NCBI GenBank assembly: GCA_949295035.1
Contig: CASFJO010000080.1
Span: forward strand, 1-61,173
DNA: 61,173 bases
Origin: an uncultured Gemmiger sp.
GTDB lineage: Bacteria > Bacillota > Clostridia > Oscillospirales > Ruminococcaceae
Direction: 5' to 3'
A program made the translations under genes and the position numbers. Of this stretch, positions 1-7,381 are shown one piece after another. Below the pieces are notes generated by a model. The model was not told where the DNA came from. It ran no database searches and worked only from the letters and a program-made list of their open reading frames with translations. Numbering within the stretch: the first letter of the stretch is position 1; each line of letters begins with the position of its first letter.

Positions 1-140
1 CTATCTGGACTACTACAACAACCACCGCATCAAAGCAAAGCTAAAGGGCTTGCCGCCTGCGATTCACAGACAACAAGCCCTTTCAGCTGCTTGAACATTT
101 TTTGATAGAAAATATTGTCTAACTTTTTGGGGTCACTTCA
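1..140 (+). mobile_element. Right end of an IS3-family insertion sequence
   Basis: The window opens inside the last codons of an IS3-type transposase. After its stop comes a short AT-rich end whose last bases (TTTTTGGGGTCACTTCA) look like the terminal inverted repeat of IS150-group elements and finish with the usual CA dinucleotide. The next three bases, AGG, may be one copy of a target duplication. The left end lies outside the window. The element ends about 24 bp beyond the stop codon of the glycerol-3-phosphate operon, so it may have displaced that operon's own terminator. Confidence 0.75.
2..94 (+). CDS. IS3-family transposase OrfB, C-terminal fragment
   Basis: Thirty codons are visible before a TGA. 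They begin YLDYYNNHRIKAKLKGLPP, the conserved tail of the DDE integrase-core (rve) transposase of IS3/IS150 elements, where a YYN-xxRI-x-K-KG-L-P pattern closes the protein. The rest of the gene lies upstream of the window, so its intactness cannot be judged. Confidence 0.8.
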   Translation, partial: YLDYYNNHRIKAKLKGLPPAIHRQQALSAA

Positions 141-164
141 AGGATGCGCCCCGCTTTCGCGGCT

Positions 165-518
165 TTATTTTGCTTCCATGTCCCGGCTGGCCACCAGGTC
201 GGCGCCGGTACCCAGCAGGTTTTCAATGAGTACCTGTCCGCAGGCCACCGGGGCGTTCAGCCGCACTTTGGCGATCTCGTCCATGGCCTGAAACAGCATC
301 CCTTTCGGGATCGCCCGGCTGGTTTTGACCGGCAGGCGGGGGTAGATGCCGCCCTCGATGCAGACCGTGCTGGTCAGCATGCGGGTAGGGTTGCGCAGTT
401 CATTTTTGCCGTATTCCGCGCCCCGGGGGCAGCTGTTCCCGGTCACCGCGCAGCCGTTCTCCTCGTCCACCTTCAAATGGCAGCCCTTGGGGCAAACGAT
501 ACAGATCAGTTCCTTCAT
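165..518 (-). CDS. DUF1667 cysteine-rich protein of the glycerol-3-phosphate operon
   Basis: A 117-residue protein with an N-terminal cysteine cluster (CIVCPKGC, then CAVTGNSCPRG) likely to bind a metal or Fe-S cluster. It matches the DUF1667 family, which in Firmicutes usually follows GlpA-like and NAD(P)/FAD oxidoreductase genes. It lies 4 bp after the oxidoreductase gene and is the last gene of a three-gene operon on this strand. A role as the small electron-transfer subunit of an anaerobic glycerol-3-phosphate dehydrogenase, in place of GlpC, is inferred from context. The IS3 end follows within about 25 bp of the stop. Confidence 0.8.
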   Translation of the reverse strand: MKELICIVCPKGCHLKVDEENGCAVTGNSCPRGAEYGKNELRNPTRMLTSTVCIEGGIYPRLPVKTSRAIPKGMLFQAMDEIAKVRLNAPVACGQVLIENLLGTGADLVASRDMEAK

Positions 519-522
519 GCCC

Positions 523-1788
523 TTACACCTCCCGGATGCTCAGGGTCAGCGGCCCTTGAGCCAGTTTCAGCAGCTGGGGCGGCAGCGCCACCCGTTCCAT
601 CTCGCCGGGAGCCATGTGCTCCCGCTTGAACCGGGCAATGGCCTTGCCCGCCGCGTCGGTGGCCAGGATCTCGGCCGCCTGGGTCACCCGGTTCACCCGG
701 AAGAACACCTCCGCCGCCTTGGTCAGCGCCTCCACACGCAGATGCTGGGGCACCGTATAGCTGATCCCGTCGCCGGCGGCCAGTTCCAGCGCCGGCCCCT
801 GCGCCTGCGCGCCCTGTACATAGGCGGCGGCCGCCGCGCCGGCCCGCTCGCTCTCGGCGGACACATAGTCCACCAGGTCGTGTACATGCACCACGTTGCC
901 GCAGGCAAAGATACCGGGCACACCGGTCTCCATATTTTCATAAACCACCGCACCGTTGGTGCGCCGATCCATCCCGATGCCCGCCTGTCGGGTCAGCTCA
1001 TTTTCCGGGATCAGGCCCACGCTCAGCAGCACGGTGTCGCAGTCGAACACCATTTCGGTGCCGGGCACCGGCCGCCGGTCGGGCCCCACCTGGCTCACGG
1101 TCACCTGCTCCACCCGGTCATGGCCCTTGATGTCGGTGATGGTATGGGACAGGTACAGCGGGATGTCAAAGTCCTGCAGGCACTGCACGATGTTCCGGGT
1201 CAGGCCGCCCGAGTAGGGCATCAGTTCCACGCAGGCCAGCACCCTGGCGCCCTCCAGGGTCATGCGGCGGGCCATGATGAGCCCTATGTCGCCGGAGCCC
1301 AGGATGACCACCCGGCGGCCCACCATGTACCCTTCCATGTTCAGATACCGCTGGGCCGCGCCGGCGGTAAAGATGCCGGACCCCCGCTCGCCCGGGATGC
1401 TGATGGCGCCCCGGGTGCGCTCCCGGCAGCCCATGGCCAGCACGATGGCCCGGGTCTCCAGCACCATGTAGCCGTCCTGCCCGTTGATGGCATGTACCTG
1501 ATGGGGCGCGCCGTCCCGCCCCGGCACGATCTGCAGCACCATCGAGTCCAGCCTGACCTCCACACCGGTCTCCCGGAGCATCTTGATATAACGTCCCGCG
1601 TATTCCGGGCCGGTGAGTTCTTCCTTGAAGCGCTGCAGGCCGAATCCGCTGTGGATACACTGGTTGAGGATGCCGCCCAGTTCCTTGTCCCGTTCCAGCA
1701 CCAGGATCCGGCGCACCCCGTCCTCCCAGGCTTTGCAGGCGGCCGCGAGCCCGGCGGGGCCGCCTCCCACCACGATCAGATCATACAT
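523..1788 (-). CDS. NAD(P)/FAD-dependent oxidoreductase (GlpA partner)
   Basis: A 421-residue flavoprotein. The N-terminus MYDLIVVGGGPAGLAAA is an FAD-binding dinucleotide fold. A second Rossmann motif (VVILGSGDIGL) near residue 165 binds NAD(P), and a GIFACGNV-type FAD motif lies near residue 295. This is the pyridine-nucleotide disulfide oxidoreductase architecture without an obvious redox CxxxxC. Its start overlaps the end of the GlpA-like gene by 8 bp, showing translational coupling. It probably passes electrons from glycerol-3-phosphate oxidation to NAD(P) or another acceptor. The partner assignment rests on context. Confidence 0.85.
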   Translation of the reverse strand: MYDLIVVGGGPAGLAAACKAWEDGVRRILVLERDKELGGILNQCIHSGFGLQRFKEELTGPEYAGRYIKMLRETGVEVRLDSMVLQIVPGRDGAPHQVHAINGQDGYMVLETRAIVLAMGCRERTRGAISIPGERGSGIFTAGAAQRYLNMEGYMVGRRVVILGSGDIGLIMARRMTLEGARVLACVELMPYSGGLTRNIVQCLQDFDIPLYLSHTITDIKGHDRVEQVTVSQVGPDRRPVPGTEMVFDCDTVLLSVGLIPENELTRQAGIGMDRRTNGAVVYENMETGVPGIFACGNVVHVHDLVDYVSAESERAGAAAAAYVQGAQAQGPALELAAGDGISYTVPQHLRVEALTKAAEVFFRVNRVTQAAEILATDAAGKAIARFKREHMAPGEMERVALPPQLLKLAQGPLTLSIREV

Positions 1789-3229
1789 CCGCGTTTCCTC
1801 CCATCTTGGTCTTTTCGGTCAGGATATAGGTGCCCGCCTGGTCCAGCAGCACGTCGGCCTGGTCCAGACCCAGTTCCCGGGCGATGATCTCCTGGACACG
1901 GGGCCCGCAGAACCCGCCCTGGCACCGGCCCATGCCCGCGTTGCAGCGGCGCTTGACCCCATTGATGGTGGAGGGGGGGATGGGGCTGTGCAGCGCGGCC
2001 ACGATCTCGCCCTCGGTGACCGTTTCGCACCGGCAGACCACCCGCCCGTAGCGGGGGTCCTTTTGAATAAGCGCGTTCTTTTCCTCGGCGCTCAGATTCT
2101 TGAATACGATGTGTTCCCGGCTGTCCGCAAAGTCCGGGTCGGGCTCCAGGGCCAGGCCCCGGTCGGCCAGCATATCGGCGGCCAGTTTGGCGATGGCCGG
2201 CGCGCTGGACAGTCCCGGGCTCTTGATGCCGGCCAGGTCGATAAAGCCGGGATGGGCCTTGCTCTCTTCCACGATAAAATCGCTGCGGGTGGTGTTGGCG
2301 CGCAGCCCCGCAAAGTTGCGGATGTTCTGCCGCCAGTCCAGCCCGGGCACGCTGCGGGCGGCCTTGGCGCGCACCTCCGCCATGCCGGCGGCGCTGTTGC
2401 CCAGATCCCGCCGGTCCTCCACGCTCTCTGCGTTGGGCCCGCAGATCAGGTTGCCGTGCACGGTGGGCGCCACCAGTACGCCCTTGCCCTCCGGCCCGGG
2501 ACACTGAAAGACCACATGCCCCACCCGGCCGCCTTCGGCCTTGTCCAGCAGATAGTATTCGCCCCGGCTGGGCAGGGTGTGCCAGTCGGTGGGCTCCAGA
2601 AGCTGGTGTACCCGGTCGGCGTCCACGCCGGCGGCGTTCAGAACGAAGCGGGCGGCGAAACGGCCTTCCGGCGTCTGCAGTTCAAAGCCGCCGGGCACCG
2701 CCGTGATATCGGTCACCGGGCAGCTGCGGTGCAGTTCCACCCCGCCGCGCACGGCGGTCTCCGCCATGGCGATGGCAAAACCCCAGGGGTCGATCACCCC
2801 GGCGCTGGGCGCCAGCAGCGCCCCGCAGACCTCGCCGCTGAGCTGCGGTTCCAGCGCGCGGGCCTCCTCGCCGCTGAGCAGCCGCAGCCCCGGCACGCCG
2901 TTTTTGCAGCCCCGATCATACAGTGCTTGCAGGGTGGGAAGCTGTTCGGGGGTAAAGGCCACCACCAACGACCCCACCCGCTTGAAGGGCACCTGCAGCT
3001 TCTCGCAGATCTCGCCGGTCAACCGGTTGCCCTCCACGTTCAGCCGGGCCATCAGGGTGCCCGGTTCCGGGTCGTAGCCGGCGTGGATAATGGCGCTGTT
3101 GGCTTTGGTGGTGCCGGCGGCGATGTCGTTGGCCGCCTCCAGCACCGCCACCCGCAGCTTGTAGCGGGCCAGCTCGTAAGCCGTGGCCGCGCCGGTCACG
3201 CCGCAGCCGATGATGATGACGTCGTACAT
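1781..3229 (-). CDS. GlpA-like glycerol-3-phosphate dehydrogenase with BFD-type [2Fe-2S] domain
   Basis: A 482-residue protein. Residues 1-370 form a DAO-type FAD oxidoreductase (MYDVIIIGCGVTGAATA at the start). Residues about 395-450 form a BFD-like [2Fe-2S] domain, with CRC near residue 400 and RCNAGMGRCQGGFC near 430-440. This is the layout of anaerobic GlpA and related FAD-dependent dehydrogenases. It would oxidise sn-glycerol-3-phosphate to dihydroxyacetone phosphate. It is first in the operon, with GGGAGG seven bases before the ATG. The glpP-glpK pair nearby and a GlpP-like leader support the substrate. Related 2-hydroxyacid oxidases share the fold, so the exact substrate is inferred. 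Confidence 0.82.
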   Translation of the reverse strand: MYDVIIIGCGVTGAATAYELARYKLRVAVLEAANDIAAGTTKANSAIIHAGYDPEPGTLMARLNVEGNRLTGEICEKLQVPFKRVGSLVVAFTPEQLPTLQALYDRGCKNGVPGLRLLSGEEARALEPQLSGEVCGALLAPSAGVIDPWGFAIAMAETAVRGGVELHRSCPVTDITAVPGGFELQTPEGRFAARFVLNAAGVDADRVHQLLEPTDWHTLPSRGEYYLLDKAEGGRVGHVVFQCPGPEGKGVLVAPTVHGNLICGPNAESVEDRRDLGNSAAGMAEVRAKAARSVPGLDWRQNIRNFAGLRANTTRSDFIVEESKAHPGFIDLAGIKSPGLSSAPAIAKLAADMLADRGLALEPDPDFADSREHIVFKNLSAEEKNALIQKDPRYGRVVCRCETVTEGEIVAALHSPIPPSTINGVKRRCNAGMGRCQGGFCGPRVQEIIARELGLDQADVLLDQAGTYILTEKTKMGGNADV

Positions 3230-3366
3230 ACACTAACCTCCCAATAAAGTGTTTGGATCAGTGGGAACCGCTCTTGTTGGCAAAACAAAAAGAGCAAAAC
3301 AAAACACAGCCATCCTGGCAATGTTCGCTTTGCTCTCAAACTCAATAAGCGATCCTATTTATGTTT
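3230..3366 (-). promoter_or_regulatory. Leader with terminator-like hairpin, candidate GlpP target
   Basis: The roughly 137-nt leader of the GlpA-like operon contains, on the minus strand, AGAGCAAA (3336-3329) and TTTGCTCT (3298-3291), which can pair, followed by a U-rich run (TTTTGTTTTG). The 5' side reads GAGCAAAGCGAAC (3335-3323). GAGCAGAGCGAAC occurs in the glpP leader at 6654-6666. A terminator in the leader combined with a GlpP gene nearby fits glycerol-3-phosphate-dependent antitermination. The hairpin loop is long, so the fold is tentative. Confidence 0.5.
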
Positions 3367-3372
3367 AATTAC

Positions 3373-3401
3373 AGTATACCACACCCGGCTGTGTCCTGCA
3401 A
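3373..3401 (-). promoter_or_regulatory. Sigma-A promoter of the GlpA-like operon
   Basis: On the minus strand, TTGCAG (3401-3396) and TATACT (3378-3373) are separated by 17 bp, close to the consensus for vegetative sigma factors. The predicted start of transcription is near 3366. Confidence 0.65.
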
Positions 3402-3922
3402 GAGGGCGGAGGGAAATTCTTCTGCCGCCGTGAAAATTCGGAAATTCGGACTATTACGGTTGCGTAAGGGTGCAGGTTCAACTCAGCATTGACGCGGTTA
3501 GCATCATGAGAGCGCACTTTTGAAGGATGCGGGATACAACAGCCGCAACGGGAAGGCTGCGCGCGATAGACAACCGCCAGATGCTGATCGTATCATGGCT
3601 TGCGGATGCCGTCCGGCCGCCTGGAAAAATATCTGTTTTCCCGCAAAAGTGCCGGTCTTCATCCATGCGCAGCCGGGCGGTGTACCAGCCCGGAGTATTC
3701 GGATCACATATATTGCTCGTTTTGCTGCGGAATGGATCCTCTCCGCGCGGCAGTGCCAGAAAATGCCCCACACTTTGGGAGAGTTTGTGGAAACTGCTCA
3801 AAAATGCCCGCTTTTTCATGAGGAAACCTGCCCCTCTCTATAAAACAGGTAGAAGAGAGCTGCTTCTTTGCCCGGAGTGAGGCACAAAATTCGTGATAAA
3901 CTTACAAAAAAAGAAATATTTC
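3402..3922. other. Long intergenic stretch with no convincing gene
   Basis: About 520 bp between the divergent glycerol operon and the MFS promoter. Several overlapping frames stay open on both strands (about 3478-3880), but none has a clear ribosome binding site, a recognisable domain or a codon bias that stands out from the competing frame. It may be the remnant of a lost regulator gene; I see no direct proof. Confidence 0.4.
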
Positions 3923-3951
3923 TTGACATAAACTATGTCAAATGATAATAT
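3923..3951 (+). promoter_or_regulatory. Promoter of the MFS transporter gene with overlapping palindrome
   Basis: TTGACA (3923-3928) and TAATAT (3946-3951) with a 17-bp spacer. The -35 box begins a 19-bp inverted repeat, TTGACAT-N5-ATGTCAA (3923-3941), that could be a repressor operator. Confidence 0.65.
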
Positions 3952-3975
3952 GGAAAAAGAAACGGTGTCCCTGCA

Positions 3976-4025
3976 GAGCAGAGAGGCAAGGGCGCAAGGC
4001 TGATAGGCCTTTGCGCCTTTTTCTT
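3976..4025 (+). terminator. Leader terminator hairpin upstream of the MFS gene
   Basis: GAGCAGAG (3976-3983) precedes a stem formed by GGCGCAAGGC (3991-4000) and GGCCTTTGCGCC (4006-4017), then a T-rich run (4018-4026). It lies between the promoter at 3923 and the start codon at 4134, so it would stop transcription unless an antiterminator acts. The GAGCAGAG octamer is shared with the glpP leader, suggesting control by GlpP. Confidence 0.65.
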
Positions 4026-4133
4026 TTGCCTAAAAACAGGATGGACCGAATTGTATCCGGGCGTTCCGCCGCCGGCAGCAAGGCGAGCGGGACGCGCAAA
4101 CCACCAGAACCCTTACAAAGGAGGAATCATGTT

Positions 4134-5438
4134 ATGAGCGAGAACCAAGCGACCAAGGGCATTGCCTGGCGCAAATGGCTCACCCTGATCATCGTGGCAA
4201 CTGCGGGTGGTCTAATGACCAAGCTGCCTTACTTGCGAGAGACCTATATGGAGCCGCTGCAGTTGGCCACCGGCGCCACCAAGACCCAACTGGGCCTGAT
4301 CATGAGCGCTTACGGTATCATCAACTTTATTTGCTACTTCCCCGGAGGCATTCTGGCTGACAAGTTCAGCGCCAAGTCCCTGATCGCTTTCTCCTGCTTC
4401 GGCACCGGCCTGATCGGTCTGTGGTACTACACCATGCCAGGATTTACCGGTCTGGTCATTATCCATGGTCTTTTCGCCATTACTACCGTCTTTACCTTCT
4501 GGGCAGCTATGGTCAAGTCCATCAATAACCTGGGCGGGCCGGAGGAGCAGGGCCGTCTGTTTGGTTTTCTGGAGGGCGGCCGCGGCCTGATTGGCACGGT
4601 GGCGGCTTTCGGTTCGGTGGCGGTCTTTGCCATGGCCCCGGATGATGTGGGCGGCATGAAGAACGCCATCCTCTACTACAGCATCGCCCTGATTATCTGC
4701 GGCGTGCTGGTTATGCTCTTCTTGCAGAGCAACAAGCCGGTGCAGGCCGGCGCCAAGGCCGAGAATCCCCTGAACATGAGGGACTTTATGCAGGTGGCCA
4801 AGATGCCCCGCGTCTGGCTGTGCGGTCTGCTGGCCATGTGCAACTACTCCGCTCTGATTTTCCACGGTTATGTCACCGGCTACCTGTCCGAAGCCTTTGA
4901 GATCAGCAATACCGTGGTGGCCAATTTGTCGGTTGTTCGCACTTATTTTCTGATGATGGTGGGTGCGTTCGCCGCCGGTCTCATCGCCGATAAGATGGGC
5001 AGCCGTATCCGGTTTATGCAGTATGCCTATGTGGGAATGGCGGTCTTTGCCAGCCTGTATGTGCTGATCCCTACCGGCGCCAAAGCCGTACCCCTGATCG
5101 TGGCCAACTTCATCGTCTACGGCCTGTGTCTCTACAGCATCAAGGCTCTCTACTTCTCCACCATTGACGAGTTGCTGATATCCAAGCGGCTGGCGGGTAC
5201 TGCCTCCGGCGTTATCTCGCTGCTCACCTACGCGCCGGAGATATTCCTTTATACGGTCTCCGGCCAGATGGTGGACAAATACGCGGGCACCGATACCCCG
5301 CTGGCCGGCTACATCCACTGCTTCATCTGGATGGCAGTTTTGTCGGTGATCGGTTTCGTCTGCGCCATCGTGCTGCGCCGGCTGAACGCCAAAGCCATTG
5401 AGCGGCTGAAGGCCGAGGGCCGCACAGTCGAGGTCTGA
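4134..5438 (+). CDS. MFS transporter
   Basis: A 434-residue integral membrane protein with about 12 hydrophobic segments and the MFS pattern of two six-helix halves. The loop after the second helix, GGILADKFSAK, matches the MFS motif G-x-L-(A/S)-D-(K/R), and ADKMGSRIR is its counterpart in the second half. Its closest look is to the YihN-like branch. The start is chosen because AAAGGAGG lies 9 bp upstream; the ATG at 4129 opens only a two-codon frame. It sits with a sugar-phosphate isomerase in the glycerol region behind a GlpP-like leader, so import of a glycerol- or sugar-containing substrate is likely. The substrate is unknown. Confidence 0.85.
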   Translation: MSENQATKGIAWRKWLTLIIVATAGGLMTKLPYLRETYMEPLQLATGATKTQLGLIMSAYGIINFICYFPGGILADKFSAKSLIAFSCFGTGLIGLWYYTMPGFTGLVIIHGLFAITTVFTFWAAMVKSINNLGGPEEQGRLFGFLEGGRGLIGTVAAFGSVAVFAMAPDDVGGMKNAILYYSIALIICGVLVMLFLQSNKPVQAGAKAENPLNMRDFMQVAKMPRVWLCGLLAMCNYSALIFHGYVTGYLSEAFEISNTVVANLSVVRTYFLMMVGAFAAGLIADKMGSRIRFMQYAYVGMAVFASLYVLIPTGAKAVPLIVANFIVYGLCLYSIKALYFSTIDELLISKRLAGTASGVISLLTYAPEIFLYTVSGQMVDKYAGTDTPLAGYIHCFIWMAVLSVIGFVCAIVLRRLNAKAIERLKAEGRTVEV

Positions 5439-5505
5439 TCTCCATCACACTACACCGGGGCGGGGGCCGGCCGGCCCCCACCCTCTCTATAAGGAGGGAA
5501 TTCCC

Positions 5506-6489
5506 ATGCCGCTGTCTTCGGTGAACAGCGATTACAACAACGATCTGCACAACTGGGACGAGATCGAGCGCCAAGTTTTCAACATCGCTCGGGCTGGCTT
5601 CACCCACACCCAGTGGATTCACGATTGGGAAGGGGAGTATCTCTATAGCCCCAGCGAAATGTTCCAAGTGCGGGATCTGCTGCGTTCCTGCGGCCTCAAG
5701 GCCCATACCATCCACGCCTCTGAGGGCGGGCGGCGCACCGTGCTGCGCGATGGCCGCAAATATTTCCGCAATGCTGAGCGGTTTAAGGACATCCGAAAGG
5801 ACTACACATCCGCCAACGAGTACACCCGGATGGCTGGCGTGGATCTGCTGCGCAACCGGATCGACCTGTGCAGCCACATCGGTGCCAGTGCCATGGTGCT
5901 GCACATGCAGCTGCCTTGGAAGTGGTTTGCGGAGGCACCCCAGAACCGGGAGGAGTACTTCCGGCAGGTTTGCAAGAGTTTCGATGAGCTCCAGCCCTAT
6001 GCCAAGGCGGCCGGGGTGCGGGTGGCCCTGGAGAACCTGATCGCCACCCCCTGGCAGGAGCAGGAGGCCTGCTTCGACCGGATGTTTGACCGGTACGATG
6101 CCGACTTTTTGGGCTATACATTCGATTCTGGTCACGCGGTGCTCCAGTGCGGCCACGACCCCTGCTACTTTCTGCGCAAATATCACAGTCGGCTATATGC
6201 TACCCACCTGCAGGAGAACAACGGCATCGACCCGGCCCTGAATACCGATCCAGTGGAGACTTTGGCCCACGACAGCCACTGGGTGCCCATGGATTCCCGG
6301 GGCGGCGGCCTGATTGACTGGAACGAGGTAGCCCATTGGGTGGCCAAAGCCCCACTGGATCTGCCCGCCGACTTTGAAGTGGGCATCATTGGCGACACCC
6401 CGGAAGAAGAGTTCCGCCTGCTGGAGGATTGCCGCCGGGTAGCTGAGCAGTTCTATCAGATGGTGTTGCAGGAGAAAGCGGGAGACTGA
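5506..6489 (+). CDS. Sugar phosphate isomerase/epimerase (xylose-isomerase-like TIM barrel)
   Basis: A 327-residue protein of the AP-endonuclease-2 / xylose-isomerase-like TIM-barrel superfamily. Typical metal-site segments are visible: an HMQLPWKW strand, VALENL with a glutamate ligand near residue 180, TFDSGHAVL with Asp and His near 205-210, and YATHLQENNG with a His near 230. AAGGAGG lies before the ATG. It is 67 bp downstream of the MFS gene with no strong terminator between, so the two are probably co-transcribed and handle one imported substrate. The specific reaction cannot be read from the sequence. Confidence 0.8.
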   Translation: MPLSSVNSDYNNDLHNWDEIERQVFNIARAGFTHTQWIHDWEGEYLYSPSEMFQVRDLLRSCGLKAHTIHASEGGRRTVLRDGRKYFRNAERFKDIRKDYTSANEYTRMAGVDLLRNRIDLCSHIGASAMVLHMQLPWKWFAEAPQNREEYFRQVCKSFDELQPYAKAAGVRVALENLIATPWQEQEACFDRMFDRYDADFLGYTFDSGHAVLQCGHDPCYFLRKYHSRLYATHLQENNGIDPALNTDPVETLAHDSHWVPMDSRGGGLIDWNEVAHWVAKAPLDLPADFEVGIIGDTPEEEFRLLEDCRRVAEQFYQMVLQEKAGD

Positions 6490-6602
6490 CCCTCCTTCGC
6501 CCCGACAGACCGGCAGGTTGCTGTCCGTTGGCCCCGGTGAGACGTTTTGCACAAAAAAACTCCTAAATTTTCGGTTTATTACACGATACTGGCCGCAAAC
6601 AC

Positions 6603-6631
6603 TTTACATTTCCCCTGGCATCTGCCATACT
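6603..6631 (+). promoter_or_regulatory. Probable promoter of glpP-glpK
   Basis: TTTACA (6603-6608) and CATACT (6626-6631) separated by 17 bp. It lies directly upstream of the leader hairpin at 6653. Confidence 0.5.
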
Positions 6632-6652
6632 GTATACGGTATAGCAGAGTGC

Positions 6653-6704
6653 GGAGCAGAGCGAACCTCGCAGCCAAAGCGGTTCGTTGTGCTCCGTTTT
6701 ATTT
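6653..6704 (+). terminator. glpP: Leader terminator of glpP-glpK, candidate GlpP target
   Basis: GGAGCAGAGCGAACC (6653-6667) pairs with GGTTCGTTGTGCTCC (6681-6695), followed by GTTTTATTT. The hairpin is well placed to end transcription between the promoter and glpP. The 5' arm contains GAGCAGAGCGAAC, almost identical to the leader of the GlpA-like operon on the other strand. In Bacillus, GlpP with glycerol-3-phosphate prevents termination at such leaders; the same mechanism, here including autoregulation, is inferred. Confidence 0.7.
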
Positions 6705-6772
6705 GTGGCGGTGTCTTTGCGCCGTCCGGGAGGGGGAAAAGTTTGTCGCCAATGGAGAACAAAAAGGAGTGT

Positions 6773-7315
6773 ATGGTGGAAAATCCGGTAATCGCCGCGG
6801 TCAAAGATGAGGAGGGCCTGGCCAAGGCCCTGGAGTCAGACTGCAACACCATCTTTTTACTGGCCAGTACGATCCTGACGGTGGAAGATCTGGTGCGGCG
6901 GGTGCAGCAAGCTGGCAAGGTGGCGATGGTCCACCTGGATCTGGTAGAGGGGCTGAGCAACCGGGAGATCGCGGTGGACGCCCTGATCAAGGCTGCCCGG
7001 CCAGACGGCATCATCTCCACCCGCCCCACCCAGGTGCGCCGTGCCCGGCACCAGGGTCTCATCACGGTGCAGCGGGCCTTTATCTTGGACTCCATGTCCA
7101 TCACCAGCATTTATCCTCAGCTGGCGGTGGGCAAGCCGGACTTTGTGGAGATCCTGCCCGGCATCATGCCTCGCATTATCACCGAGGTCAGCCAAGGCAC
7201 TCACATCCCGGTGATCGCCGGTGGCCTCATCAAATATAAAGATGAGGTGGTGGGCGCGATCCGAGCCGGGGCCGTGGCGGTGTCCACCACCTGCCCGGCG
7301 GTATGGGCTATGTGA
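6773..7315 (+). CDS. glpP: Glycerol-3-phosphate-responsive antiterminator GlpP
   Basis: A 180-residue protein matching the GlpP family in length (Bacillus GlpP is about 190). Recognisable family segments include FLLASTILTVEDLV near residue 30, MVHLDLVEGL near 60, GIISTRP near 85, VEILPGIMPRII near 130 and PVIAGGLI near 150. GlpP is a TIM-barrel-like RNA-binding protein that senses glycerol-3-phosphate and prevents premature termination in glp leaders. The ATG at 6773 is preferred because AAAAAGGAG precedes it; an upstream ATG at 6752 would add seven codons. It is followed by glpK and preceded by its own leader terminator. Confidence 0.88.
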   Translation: MVENPVIAAVKDEEGLAKALESDCNTIFLLASTILTVEDLVRRVQQAGKVAMVHLDLVEGLSNREIAVDALIKAARPDGIISTRPTQVRRARHQGLITVQRAFILDSMSITSIYPQLAVGKPDFVEILPGIMPRIITEVSQGTHIPVIAGGLIKYKDEVVGAIRAGAVAVSTTCPAVWAM

Positions 7316-7381
7316 GATCTTCGCGCATGGCGGGTGTGGCAGCATAAACCGAACGAGCAGACGAAAAGGAGGCATTCCCCC

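Noticed and set aside
3478-3880. Genes of about 110 codons on either strand
   Set aside because: Overlapping frames on both strands, no ribosome binding site, no recognisable domain.
5445-5490. Terminator between the MFS and isomerase genes
   Set aside because: A GC-rich inverted repeat (GGGGGCC-GGCCCCC type) is present but lacks a T-run, so read-through is likely.
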